Assembly: GCA_004078665.1 (NCBI GenBank)
Contig: SCFO01000006.1
Coordinates: forward strand, 142,294-206,293
Direction: 5' to 3'
DNA: 64,000 nt
Origin: Halobacillus fulvus
Lineage (GTDB): Bacteria > Bacillota > Bacilli > Bacillales > Halobacillaceae
Of this stretch, positions 50,934-59,149 are shown piece after piece. Both the position numbers and the translations under genes were made by a program. The notes beneath the pieces were generated by a model. That model did no database searches. It had not been told where the DNA came from and saw nothing but the letters and a program-made list of their open reading frames with translations. The stretch's first letter is position 1. The number at the start of each line of letters is the position of its first letter.

Positions 50934-50967
50934 AACCTCCCATCTTAAATGATCGGGAGGTTTTTTA
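50934..50967 (+). terminator. Terminator after rsoA
   Basis: AACCTCCC and GGGAGGTT around a 13-base loop, followed by TTTTATTT. It ends the sigO-rsoA transcript. Confidence 0.88.
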
Positions 50968-51137
50968 TTTCCGTTTTCCATATCAGAGCTTGGATGGGCG
51001 GGAAATCACTCGCTTTCCATGGGTGGGCGCTGAGCTTCCTCGTCGTTTCACTCCTGCGGGATCTCAGCCTGCCCTTTCCTTTTCATAGGAGTCTCGCCAT
51101 TTCCCTCCCCTCTTTCCGTGGAACAGTGAACGGAAAC
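50967..51137. repeat. Palindromic intergenic repeat, full copy
   Basis: Ends TTTCCGTT (50968) and GAACGGAAAC (51128). Left arm GGGCGGGAAATCACTCGCTT, right arm GGAGTCTCGCCATTTCCCTC, core with GGGTGGGCGCTGAGC. A second copy at 56268 has the same ends but only about 50 internal bases. The remainder of 50922-51400 holds the bipartite motif and hairpin of the peptidase operon. Confidence 0.75.
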
Positions 51138-51262
51138 AACACGTGTTGAGCACGTATGGGGGAAAGAAATGCATCCAAGTTCCACTTGATCACATCAACG
51201 CTGAAGTTTTAACAGAGGATTAGTATAGAAAGTTCTCAATCCGTTCATTTTCTTTTTAAAAG

Positions 51263-51300
51263 AGGTTGTTTTTAAACATCGTCAGCCTTCTTTATAGAGT
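51263..51300 (+). promoter_or_regulatory. Bipartite motif upstream of peptidase operon
   Basis: AGGTTGTTTT (51263-51272), 15 bases, TTCTTTAT (51288-51295), then AGAGT. Eighteen positions identical at identical spacing to 49981-50013. The following bases (AAGGCAAGCAAAACAGAGC) also resemble the sigO copy (AAGACGAGCAAAAAAGAGAG). Confidence 0.6.
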
Positions 51301-51315
51301 GTAAGGCAAGCAAAA

Positions 51316-51364
51316 CAGAGCAAACGAGGCAGGGATGGTCTCCGCTGCTCTGCATCCCTTTTGA
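51316..51364 (+). promoter_or_regulatory. Alternative hairpins in the peptidase leader
   Basis: CAGAGCA (51316-51322) can pair TGCTCTG (51346-51352), or AGGGATG (51331-51337) can pair CATCCCT (51353-51359), which is followed by TTTTGATT. The two helices interleave, so either they exclude each other as in an attenuator or they form a pseudoknot. No ligand can be guessed. Confidence 0.35.
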
Positions 51365-51400
51365 TTGTCTCCAACTTAAAAAATAAGGGAGAGATCAATC

Positions 51401-52033
51401 ATGGAATGGACAAGAACTTTACAAAACGGAAGCACAGGCAGTGATGTACGAGAGTTGCAAATTCGCGTAGCCGGATATGCGGCCGATTCAGCGGCACAAA
51501 CGTATGTCATCGTCGACGGGGTCTTCGGAAATGGCACGGAAGCGGCAGTCAAACGGTTCCAGAGGGCTTACGGTCTGACAGCTGACGGTATCGCTGGACC
51601 ACAGACCCATACACAGCTGAATGCTTTAGAAGCAAGCGACGGTTCAACTGCTAACTTTGCGTTCAGTGAATTTTATTCAAAAGACGGCAGTGGCTTCTCC
51701 GGTGGAAACGTCGGGGCTTCCCAGGTAAAAGAAAATGTACGTCGTCTCATGTACAAGCTCGAAGCTTTGAGAAAGAAACTCGGCAATGTGCCGGTCACAA
51801 TCAACTCCGGATTCCGCAGTCTAACCCACAATGCCAATGTCGGAGGTTCGTCGAACAGTATGCATACGTACGGCATCGCGGCGGATATCGATCCTGCTGG
51901 TAAGACACCGTCTCAGGTAGCGAGCACAGCGAAGTCTTGCGGCTTCTCAGGAGTTATCTTATATAACACGTTCGTCCACGTCGATAGTCGTATGGAGTAT
52001 TCCTATGGCGCCCGCTACTGGTACTGGGCGTAA
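51401..52033 (+). CDS. Leaderless M15-type D,D-peptidase with PG-binding domain
   Basis: A 210-residue protein: a peptidoglycan-binding repeat (about residues 5-75; GSDVRELQIRVAGY, VDGVFGNGTEAAVKRFQRAY, GLTADGIAGPQT), then an M15 zinc peptidase (INSGFRSLTHN, HTYGIAADID, FVHVDSRM). Ligands His, Asp and His are all in place. It resembles the Streptomyces zinc D-Ala-D-Ala carboxypeptidase and phage endolysins. There is no signal peptide, so export needs a holin or lysis. Followed 18 bases later by an amidase gene. Confidence 0.83.
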   Translation: MEWTRTLQNGSTGSDVRELQIRVAGYAADSAAQTYVIVDGVFGNGTEAAVKRFQRAYGLTADGIAGPQTHTQLNALEASDGSTANFAFSEFYSKDGSGFSGGNVGASQVKENVRRLMYKLEALRKKLGNVPVTINSGFRSLTHNANVGGSSNSMHTYGIAADIDPAGKTPSQVASTAKSCGFSGVILYNTFVHVDSRMEYSYGARYWYWA

Positions 52034-52051
52034 AGGAAAGGGGAGAGATAG

Positions 52052-52594
52052 ATGCCAATCGTTATGATCGATCCAGGACATGGAGGAAATGATCCCGGAG
52101 CCGTTGCGAACGGGCTGCAGGAAAAAGACTTAACCCTTGAAATTGGGTTGCTTGTTCAGCAATTTTTAGAGGAGCGATATGTAGTCGATGCCCGTTTAAC
52201 AAGAGAATCTGACGTTTATGCCGGTTTATCTCAACGGGCAGATACAGCCAATGCGCTTGGGGCAGGTTACTTTGTTTCGCTTCACCACAATGCTGGCGGG
52301 GGAACAGGCTTTGAAAGCTTTGTTTATCCAGGGACACGCGAAACCGAAACCGGTCGCCGTCAAGATGTGCTCCACGATGAACTAGCCCGCTTCTTTGCAG
52401 GTTACGGTTTGTCAGATCGAGGGAAAAAAGAAGCCAACTTCGCGGTTTTAAGAGAAACAGCCATGCCTGCTGTGCTGTTGGAAAACTTGTTCCTCGATCA
52501 TCCAACAGATGCCGCCTATTTAAAGGATTCAAATTTTATTCGAAGTCTAGCTGATGCGATCACTACGGGAATTGCACGCGCTATGAACTTGTAA
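52052..52594 (+). CDS. Leaderless N-acetylmuramoyl-L-alanine amidase
   Basis: A 180-residue Amidase_3 enzyme. Zinc and catalytic motifs IDPGHGGNDPGA, SLHHNA and the final Glu in LLENLFLDHPTDA are present. It consists of the catalytic domain only, with no signal peptide and no wall-binding domain, as in phage-type endolysins. It is co-transcribed with the M15 peptidase. A terminator lies five bases after its stop. Confidence 0.84.
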   Translation: MPIVMIDPGHGGNDPGAVANGLQEKDLTLEIGLLVQQFLEERYVVDARLTRESDVYAGLSQRADTANALGAGYFVSLHHNAGGGTGFESFVYPGTRETETGRRQDVLHDELARFFAGYGLSDRGKKEANFAVLRETAMPAVLLENLFLDHPTDAAYLKDSNFIRSLADAITTGIARAMNL

Positions 52595-52599
52595 AACGA

Positions 52600-52627
52600 A
52601 GAGCTGACGTTACGTCAGCTCTTTTTT
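52600..52627 (+). terminator. Terminator after amidase
   Basis: GAGCTGAC, five bases, GTCAGCTC, then TTTTTT. Confidence 0.9.
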
Positions 52628-52644
52628 AAAAAGGAGGGAGTGAA

Positions 52645-52812
52645 ATGGAGTACACAGCCTTTGTCCAGCTTTTAGGCAACTTCGGCTTTCCGATTGCGGT
52701 CACGATTTTCCTGCTGTTCAAGCTTGAAAAAAAGCTCGAAGAATTGGAAACGGCGATTCATACGCTCTCCAAAGCGATTGCCACAGTCAAAGCTAAAAAA
52801 GAGGATCACTAA
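52645..52812 (+). CDS. yvrJ: YvrJ-family small membrane protein (55 residues)
   Basis: A 55-residue protein, MEYTAFVQLLGNFGFPIAVT, then IFLLFKLEKKLEELE...: one or two short hydrophobic helices followed by a charged coiled tail. The GNFGFPIAVTIFLLF pattern is the YvrJ family. In B. subtilis yvrJ is in the SigO/RsoA regulon. It starts 18 bases after the amidase terminator with GGAGGGAG before the ATG. Its size and shape are also those of a holin. Confidence 0.8.
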   Translation: MEYTAFVQLLGNFGFPIAVTIFLLFKLEKKLEELETAIHTLSKAIATVKAKKEDH

Positions 52813-52848
52813 AAAACACCCTGGCGCTTGAGCGTCAGGGTGTTTCAC
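52813..52848 (+). terminator. Terminator-like hairpin after yvrJ
   Basis: AAACACCCTGGCGC, TTGA, GCGTCAGGGTGTTT: 14 pairs with one mismatch. The T-run is only three bases and merges with a parS-like sequence. Confidence 0.7.
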
Positions 52849-52856
52849 GTGGAACC
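52841..52856. other. parS-like site
   Basis: TGTTTCACGTGGAACC matches parS at 14 of 16 positions, including TGTTTCACGTG. It is in the yvrJ-permease gap, an intergenic place where parS would be tolerated. Confidence 0.55.
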
Positions 52857-52935
52857 GGGGTCTTTTAAGCAGAATTTTGTAAAATCCTGTGATACGATAA
52901 AAATAAATAGAAACGATAGAATGCAGGTGTATGTT

Positions 52936-54219
52936 ATGAAGAATCGTATTACCGGAGTGACGCTTGAAACGACGCAATGGTTCGTGTTTCTCTTGGCAAG
53001 CTCCGTCGCTTTGCCGATTGTCATCGGGTCAATCTTTGAGCTTGATTTCGCCCAAATTTCAGGGCTGATGCAGCGGACGTTTTTTGTCGTCGGAGTGACA
53101 TCCTTTCTGCAAGGCGCTTTCGGTCACAGATTGCCCATCATGGAAGGGCCGGCCGGGCTTTGGATCAGTATTTTTGCCGTCATGGCCTATACAGGAGCAG
53201 AAGCGGGGAAAAGCTATACGGAAACGCTCCAGATGCTGGAAGCGACGATGTTATGTACCGGGGCTTTTCTTTTAATCTTCGGGATTTTCCGGTTTTCACA
53301 TAAAGTGCTGTTTGTCTTCACTCCGCTCGTAACGGGAGCTTTTTTATTTTTGTTGACCGTCCAGCTTAGTGGGACGTTTCTGAGGGGAATGCTTGGGATC
53401 CAGCAGGAAGTGGAAGCCATTCATCTTACGGAAGCGGGCATCGCTTTTTTTACCTTTTTCCTCGTCCTTGGGTTATCAATGTTCGGAAAAGGGGCGCTCA
53501 AAAGCTATGCCGTTCTACTTGGAATCGTCATCGGCTGGCTCACGTTTGAAGCGGTGATCGGAAGGGAAGCGAATCAGACAGACGTAGCGGTTTTCGAAAT
53601 GCCGGAATGGCTTGCCTGGGGCCCCCCTTCATTTGATTGGAGTGTCTTGCCCCTCGCCTTTGTGACAGCGGTGATTCTCCTGTCCAATATTGTCGCATCC
53701 GTTGTGGCGGTCAGTCAGTCGATTCACGGGAAACCTTCTTATACATACAGCCAGGTCGACCGTGGCAGCAGTTTTCTTGGGGTGACACATGGGATTACGG
53801 CCATGTTTTCGTCGGTCGCGAACGTTCCGCTTGCCTCTTCATCCGGTTTTATCGACTTGACCGGCCAAAAGAGTAAGCGTCCGTTTTTATATGCATCGCT
53901 CCTGCTCGTGATCATCGCCTTTTTCCCGCCACTTGTGGCGTTTATTTCGAACATCCCTTCGCCGGTCGCAAACGCGGCGTTACTGGCAACGTTTGTGCAG
54001 CTGATGGGGCTTGGAATCAGCAATATAGCGAGTGAACACTTGGATCAGAGGCGTTTAACGATTATCGGAGTTTCGTTTTTACTTGGCATCGGTCTGATGT
54101 TTCTACCGGCCGAAGTGTTCCAGGGGATGCCGGCGCTTGTACAAAATCTGTTAAGCAATGGCCTTCTTGTCGGAACTGTCATGGTCATTATTCTTGAACA
54201 GCTTTGGAAAGAACGATAG
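52936..54219 (+). CDS. NCS2-family nucleobase permease
   Basis: A 427-residue transporter with about 12-14 hydrophobic segments, including GPAGLWISIFAVMAY and NIVASVVAVSQSIHGKP. It belongs to the uracil/xanthine (NCS2) permeases. The substrate is probably a purine or pyrimidine base. Start at 52936 after GCAGGTG. It is 14 bases before the hydroxylase gene. Confidence 0.83.
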   Translation: MKNRITGVTLETTQWFVFLLASSVALPIVIGSIFELDFAQISGLMQRTFFVVGVTSFLQGAFGHRLPIMEGPAGLWISIFAVMAYTGAEAGKSYTETLQMLEATMLCTGAFLLIFGIFRFSHKVLFVFTPLVTGAFLFLLTVQLSGTFLRGMLGIQQEVEAIHLTEAGIAFFTFFLVLGLSMFGKGALKSYAVLLGIVIGWLTFEAVIGREANQTDVAVFEMPEWLAWGPPSFDWSVLPLAFVTAVILLSNIVASVVAVSQSIHGKPSYTYSQVDRGSSFLGVTHGITAMFSSVANVPLASSSGFIDLTGQKSKRPFLYASLLLVIIAFFPPLVAFISNIPSPVANAALLATFVQLMGLGISNIASEHLDQRRLTIIGVSFLLGIGLMFLPAEVFQGMPALVQNLLSNGLLVGTVMVIILEQLWKER

Positions 54220-54233
54220 AAGGATGTGGAGTT

Positions 54234-55556
54234 ATGACAAAGGATATGTACGATGTGATCGGGATCGGTGTCGGTCCTTATAACCTGGGATTGGCTGCTT
54301 TGGTCGACCAGACAGATGAAGTGGATGGAATCTTTTTTGAGAAGACACCGGAATTCATCTGGCATCCAGGGATGCTCATTGAAAAGATGGATTTGCAGGT
54401 GCCGTTCTTAGCTGATCTTGCAACATTTGCCGATCCAAAGAGCCCTTATACCTTTATGAATTACTTATATGAGAACGACCGGTTATTTCCGTTCTTTTTC
54501 CATAAACATTTCGAGATCCCTCGTCAAGAATACAATGATTATCTCCAGTGGGTCGCCTCACAGCTTGAGGACATTCATTTCGGGCATACGGTCATTGATG
54601 TTCAGGATCAAAAAGAGGCCGAGGTCCCGCATTACCAGGTGATCGTGGAAGAAACGGCGACTGGTGAGAGGAAGCATGTCAAAGCAAAGCATGTCGTCCT
54701 CGGCACCGGAACAGAGCCGCTCGTACTTCCTGGAATGGACGGATTTCCGAATGAGGATGTCATGCATTCGAGCCGTTATTTGTTCGAAAAAGATCATCTG
54801 CTGAAAGCGAAGCACGTGACGGTCGTAGGATCGGGACAGAGCGCGCTTGAGATATTTCTCGATCTCCTCGAGGAACAAGAACGAAAGGATATGAAGCTGA
54901 CCCTTTTGACGAGGTCGGGCGGGCTGTTTCAATTGGATAAAGCGAAATTCGCCCAAGAAGTGTTTACGCCGGAATACGTCGATTATTTTCATGAGCTCAG
55001 CTTCGATCAGCGCAAGCAGGCGCTCGAGACGTTGAAGCCGCTTCGTAACGGCATCGATCCCGAAACGCTGACGAGACTATATACAAAGCTTTATCACCGG
55101 ACAGCCGGAGGGCAGGATTCGCGTGTTCTCATCCAGCCGATGACCGAAGTGGAGGGGGTCGAAGCGTCAGATGATGGGTATCATCTTCATTGCCGGCAAT
55201 GGCAAGAAGAGGTCGACTATACGTACAAGACAGATAAGGTCGTGCTCGCGACTGGCTACCAGCCACATTTTCCGGATTGGTTCATGAACCGCTTCGAAGA
55301 TCAGATCGAATGGGAAGATGATGGCATGTATAAAGTGACCCGGGATTATAAGCTCGATTTCGGAGACGGACGCGATCACCATTTTTATACGCTCACGAAC
55401 CTTGTCCATTCCCACGGAGCAGGTGCGACCAACTTGGGGCTTGCGGTTCATCGGAACGTGCATATTGTGAATGCGATCGCTGGAAAAACCGTCTATAAAA
55501 ACCAGCAGGACACTACTTTTCAGCGCTTTTCAATGAAGGGTTTCCCGAGTGAATAA
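54234..55556 (+). CDS. L-lysine N6/ornithine N5-hydroxylase-like monooxygenase
   Basis: A 440-residue flavoprotein (K_oxygenase family, IucD/SidA). FAD motif GIGVGPYNLGLAAL, NADPH motif VVGSGQSALEIFLDLL and the late ATGYQPHFP and FYTLTNLVHSHGAG segments are seen. Such enzymes make hydroxamates for siderophores. No IucA/IucC synthetase or acetyltransferase is adjacent, so this is an orphan here. The start at 54234 is preceded by AAGGATGTGGAG. Confidence 0.88.
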   Translation: MTKDMYDVIGIGVGPYNLGLAALVDQTDEVDGIFFEKTPEFIWHPGMLIEKMDLQVPFLADLATFADPKSPYTFMNYLYENDRLFPFFFHKHFEIPRQEYNDYLQWVASQLEDIHFGHTVIDVQDQKEAEVPHYQVIVEETATGERKHVKAKHVVLGTGTEPLVLPGMDGFPNEDVMHSSRYLFEKDHLLKAKHVTVVGSGQSALEIFLDLLEEQERKDMKLTLLTRSGGLFQLDKAKFAQEVFTPEYVDYFHELSFDQRKQALETLKPLRNGIDPETLTRLYTKLYHRTAGGQDSRVLIQPMTEVEGVEASDDGYHLHCRQWQEEVDYTYKTDKVVLATGYQPHFPDWFMNRFEDQIEWEDDGMYKVTRDYKLDFGDGRDHHFYTLTNLVHSHGAGATNLGLAVHRNVHIVNAIAGKTVYKNQQDTTFQRFSMKGFPSE

Positions 55557-55578
55557 CCATTTTCTTGAAAAAAGATAC

Positions 55579-55603
55579 GTTTAATTTCAGGGCAAACGGG
55601 AAG
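55579..55603 (+). promoter_or_regulatory. SigB promoter of pfpI-type gene
   Basis: GTTTAA (perfect), 13 bases, GGGAAG (five of six), 51 bases before the ATG at 55655. B. subtilis general stress protein 18 (YfkM), a homologue, is SigB-dependent. Confidence 0.62.
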
Positions 55604-55654
55604 ATATCCTATGTGCCAAAAATTAACGAAACCATTCAAGGAGATGATCAGTAC

Positions 55655-56167
55655 ATGAGTAAAATCGCTTGTGTCATGACGGATATGTTTGAGGATGTAG
55701 AATATACACAGCCTGCCGAAGCATTCGGGAAAGAAGGTCATGAAGTGACGACCATTGAATGGGAAGCAGGAAAAGAAGTCACTGGGAAGCAAGGGGAAGA
55801 AACCGTTAAAATAGATGCTTCCATTAATGATGTGAAGCCGGAGGATTTTGATGCCTTGTTCATTCCGGGCGGATTTTCACCGGATCAGCTGCGCGGAGAT
55901 GAGAAATTCGTATCATTTGCGAAGCACTTTATGGACGAGAAAAAACCGGTCTTTGCCATTTGCCACGGCCCGCAGCTGTTGATTACAGCGAAAACGCTGG
56001 AAGGGCGTACAGCGACCGGGTTCAAATCGATTGCCGTCGATATGGAATATGCCGGCGTGAATTATCAGGATAAGGAAGTCGTCGTTTGTCAGGACCAGCT
56101 TGTGACAAGCCGTCAGCCTGATGACATTCCAGCCTTCAATCGTGAATCATTGAAATTGCTTGGCTAA
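55655..56167 (+). CDS. DJ-1/PfpI family protein (GSP18-like)
   Basis: A 170-residue class I glutamine-amidotransferase-like protein. The nucleophile elbow AICHGPQLL has the catalytic Cys; Glu is in the N-terminal YTQPAEAF segment. These act as deglycases, proteases or chaperones under stress. ATG at 55655 with AAGGAGATG before; the ATG at 55565 has no ribosome site. Confidence 0.9.
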   Translation: MSKIACVMTDMFEDVEYTQPAEAFGKEGHEVTTIEWEAGKEVTGKQGEETVKIDASINDVKPEDFDALFIPGGFSPDQLRGDEKFVSFAKHFMDEKKPVFAICHGPQLLITAKTLEGRTATGFKSIAVDMEYAGVNYQDKEVVVCQDQLVTSRQPDDIPAFNRESLKLLG

Positions 56168-56181
56168 GATAGATATGAGGA

Positions 56182-56213
56182 AAGGCACGTTCTTTTAAAG
56201 GGCGTGCTTTTTT
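56182..56213 (+). terminator. Terminator after pfpI
   Basis: GGCACG and CGTGC with an inner CTTTTAAAG, followed by TTTTTT. Confidence 0.78.
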
Positions 56214-56267
56214 ATATGGTACTGTTCAAGAATAGTGTTGATATTTATATGTCCAAGTGCTATTAAA

Positions 56268-56338
56268 GTTTCCGTTCTCTATGTCAGAGCTTGGAGGGGC
56301 GGGAAATGCCCCTCCTCCTCGGATAAGTGAACGGAAAC
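56268..56338. repeat. Palindromic intergenic repeat, internal deletion
   Basis: Ten-base perfect ends GTTTCCGTTC (56268) and GAACGGAAAC (56329). GTCAGAGCTTGGAGGGGCGG is nearly the same as the left side of the 50967 copy. Only about 50 bases remain inside. The rest of the 56168-56487 gap shows nothing else. Confidence 0.7.
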
Positions 56339-56487
56339 ATCACGCTTAGATTGTATAATTGAAAAAGCTTGAGCCTATTTAATTGAAAAGAATTTCGTTT
56401 ATTCATTTAAAGGGCGTTGCTTTACCTAAAATTAAAAATAGCAGGGGAACTAGGCACTCCACAACACTCTCCCCTCATTCAAATCCT

Positions 56488-56898
56488 TCATATTCGAATC
56501 TCGGCATCTGGACATCTTGCTTCCAGCTGTTTTTTGAATTCCAGGTCATCCTGTGGTGTCGACACTAAGATTGATTTATAATTGGAATAACGAATTTCCA
56601 ACCGCTTCATTGTCCAGGCTGGACTTGAAAGCGGATTGTACGAGTATTTCACTTCTTTAATGTCGCGGAAAGGGACTCTTTTTCGGATCGGACCAAACAC
56701 GATGATCAGCTCTTCGTCTGTCATTTCGTGATAACTTTGGAACAACGCCCAAAGAAGCGGGATCGAAATCAGAAGAAGAATGACCAGTCCAATCCATCCC
56801 TCCGCTCCTTCTTCCATCGTTAAGCCTATGAAACCGATCGGAATAAGGGACACAACGAGAACGATCAGAAGCGGGTTTTTATTCACGGAAAATCTCAT
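56488..56898 (-). CDS. PH-domain membrane protein
   Basis: A 136-residue protein with two hydrophobic helices at the N-terminus, then a small beta domain with RVPFRDIKEVKYSYNPLSSP, a PH-like bacterial domain (YyaB type). Start placed at ATG 56898 with GAGGTGG before it. Function unknown. Confidence 0.78.
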   Translation of the reverse strand: MRFSVNKNPLLIVLVVSLIPIGFIGLTMEEGAEGWIGLVILLLISIPLLWALFQSYHEMTDEELIIVFGPIRKRVPFRDIKEVKYSYNPLSSPAWTMKRLEIRYSNYKSILVSTPQDDLEFKKQLEARCPDAEIRI

Positions 56899-56960
56899 AA
56901 CTACCACCTCTTTTTTAGTATATCACGAGAGGTTTGGATACATAGACAAGGAGGAAAAGT

Positions 56961-57731
56961 ATGATCGTCAATGAACGGGAAGAAGATTTTTTGATGATTC
57001 GTCAGCATGACCATGCTAAGTTGTCAGGAGAAATCGTTTCACACTGGAAGAAGGACTTTTTGTTGCGTTCCAAACTGAGAGAAGAAGCGGACTGGGCGAT
57101 TGTACAGCATGACCGTGCCTGGATTCCATTAGATGAGGAACCGCGCTGGAATGAGGAGAAGCAGCGTCCTTACTCCTTTATCGATTATCCGCAGGAGGAG
57201 AAGTTCGCTGCCTATCAAAGAGGCATTGAAGAAGTCGCCAGCCAGTCGCTCTATGCCGGAATGCTTTGCAGTATGCATTATCAATCGTTCTTACCGGACG
57301 ACAGTGAGGATCCGGTCGTGCGCCAGTTCGTCGAAGAGGAAAAGCAGCGTCAAGAAGATTTGTTTGCTACGATGGCGATGGACATTCCGCGGGATGTATA
57401 TGATCTTCACTTCCGCCGCCTGCAATTTTGTGACGATTTGTCTCTTTACGTATGTATGCAAGAGCCCGGAACACCGAAAGAACAGGAGGTTTCCTGGTTT
57501 AAAAATGGTTTCCGCCAATCGTTCGATTTTGCACCTGAAGGCATGATGGCCCACTGGATCGATGACAAACAGGTTTCGGTTGATCCGTTTCCATTTCAAG
57601 CCCCGTTCGATGTCCTGATTCCGTATAAGATCGTGATGAAAAAGGAGATCGAAAAGCTCGGGCTGAAAAAAGCTTACGACGAAGCGGAAACAGATCAACG
57701 GCCTGTCACTTTTATTCCAGAAAATTACTGA
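56961..57731 (+). CDS. DUF3891 family protein
   Basis: A 256-residue protein with IRQHDHAKLSGEIVSHWKKD near the start, matching the DUF3891 family of unknown function. The central part has a conserved HYQSFLPDD region. AAGGAGG precedes the start. It converges with the yaaH gene, overlapping by seven bases. Confidence 0.82.
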   Translation: MIVNEREEDFLMIRQHDHAKLSGEIVSHWKKDFLLRSKLREEADWAIVQHDRAWIPLDEEPRWNEEKQRPYSFIDYPQEEKFAAYQRGIEEVASQSLYAGMLCSMHYQSFLPDDSEDPVVRQFVEEEKQRQEDLFATMAMDIPRDVYDLHFRRLQFCDDLSLYVCMQEPGTPKEQEVSWFKNGFRQSFDFAPEGMMAHWIDDKQVSVDPFPFQAPFDVLIPYKIVMKKEIEKLGLKKAYDEAETDQRPVTFIPENY

Positions 57732-59014
57732 TTCTTCTCGATCGTAAACTGGTTGCTCAAAAGCAGCCAGTTTTGCGGGAAGGAAAGTCCGAGTTTCCAA
57801 TAGCTGATCCCGCGCAGTCCGCGGTCTTTGATCAAATCGAATTTCCTCTGAATGGAACGAGCATCTTCGAACCACACTTCATGCTCATTCCCTTGTGGAT
57901 CGGTATAAGTGAAAAAAGGAGCTTGCTCTTTTTGATCGTAAGAAATCGGAACATTGTTCTCCCGGGCGATTTGTATCGCTCGCTGAGGGCTGACCGCTTT
58001 GGCGAACTCGCCTCCCGGTTCATAAGGAAGCGTCCAATCGTAGCCATATAAATTTTGTCCCAACATGATTTTATTCGCAGGCATTTCAGATAGGGCATAA
58101 TCGACGACTTCTGTAACCGGACCAATCGGCGATACCGCTCGTGGTGGACCCCCGCTATATCCCCATTCATACGTCATCAGCACAACAAAGTCAGCAATTT
58201 CTCCGTGTGCCCGGTAGTCATGGGCCTCATACCAAGCACCCTTTTGTTCAGCACTTGTCTTGGGCGCAAGTGCCGTCGACATCAACAGTCCTTCGGCCGA
58301 TAGTCTCGTTTTTGCTTTTCTTAAGAACTGATTGTAATTCTCCTTGAGCTCAGGGGGGAGGAACTCCATATCAAAATGAACATCCCGGTAACCGACCTCT
58401 TTCGCTGTATTGATGATGTTGGTCAGTAGTGTATCTTGCAGGCCTTCATTCGTCAAAATCGTTCGTCCCAACTCCGCACTGAATCCGCCTTCTGATAAAT
58501 TCGTCACGACCATCATCAAGGAAGCATCGTTCGCTTGAGCGATGGCAGGGAAATCATCGAGCGGGGGAGCTTTCAATGAACCATCTGCTTGGATTTCGTA
58601 ACTAAACGGAGCTAAATAGGTTAAAAAAGGTGACCGCTGTTCTGCGGCTGTCTGTAAGGCTTCTGACACTTCTCCTCCAAACGGCTCGATATACGCGTTC
58701 GTCGAGATGGAGGTCGGGGGCTGGTCCGGAATGTATAAGCGCAGTCCGACCGGCAGGACCATCGACTCCTGAATCCCGTTCACTCGGGCGAGCTCGGCAG
58801 CCGTCGTTCCGAATCGCTGGGCGATCGTATATAAACTGTCGCCTGGCTGAACAAAATAAAACTGACCGACGATCGGTATGACGAGAGCTTGCCCGACCAC
58901 GAGCTGACCCGGAGTCTCTAATTCATTTGCTTCGATAATGGCGGTTGGAGTACTATCATAGAGTCCAGCAATAGAAAAAATCGATTCCCCCTGCTGGACG
59001 ACATGAATTTGCAT
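57725..59014 (-). CDS. yaaH: YaaH/SleL-type spore glycosidase with two LysM domains
   Basis: A 429-residue protein: two LysM repeats (about 1-46 and 50-96) and a GH18-type catalytic domain with the DxxxDxE motif DVHFDMEF (Glu acid). B. subtilis YaaH is a spore cortex-lytic enzyme needed for germination. It lies next to tadA, as there. ATG at 59014 follows AAAGGAGAG. Confidence 0.9.
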   Translation of the reverse strand: MQIHVVQQGESIFSIAGLYDSTPTAIIEANELETPGQLVVGQALVIPIVGQFYFVQPGDSLYTIAQRFGTTAAELARVNGIQESMVLPVGLRLYIPDQPPTSISTNAYIEPFGGEVSEALQTAAEQRSPFLTYLAPFSYEIQADGSLKAPPLDDFPAIAQANDASLMMVVTNLSEGGFSAELGRTILTNEGLQDTLLTNIINTAKEVGYRDVHFDMEFLPPELKENYNQFLRKAKTRLSAEGLLMSTALAPKTSAEQKGAWYEAHDYRAHGEIADFVVLMTYEWGYSGGPPRAVSPIGPVTEVVDYALSEMPANKIMLGQNLYGYDWTLPYEPGGEFAKAVSPQRAIQIARENNVPISYDQKEQAPFFTYTDPQGNEHEVWFEDARSIQRKFDLIKDRGLRGISYWKLGLSFPQNWLLLSNQFTIEKNQ

Positions 59015-59149
59015 ACTCATCTCTCCTTTCTATCTTGAAAAATACTCTTTGTTTGAAAAGAAGCAATTGAAGGTAAATATCCGTTTACGAGTAAGTAGTC
59101 TTCACCCTCCGTATGATTTTCTGAGACGGTGGGATCGCAAGCTTTGGGT

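Noticed and set aside
50922-52856. A prophage carrying the lytic genes
   Set aside because: There is no integrase, capsid, tail or terminase gene nearby; flanking genes are ordinary chromosomal genes.
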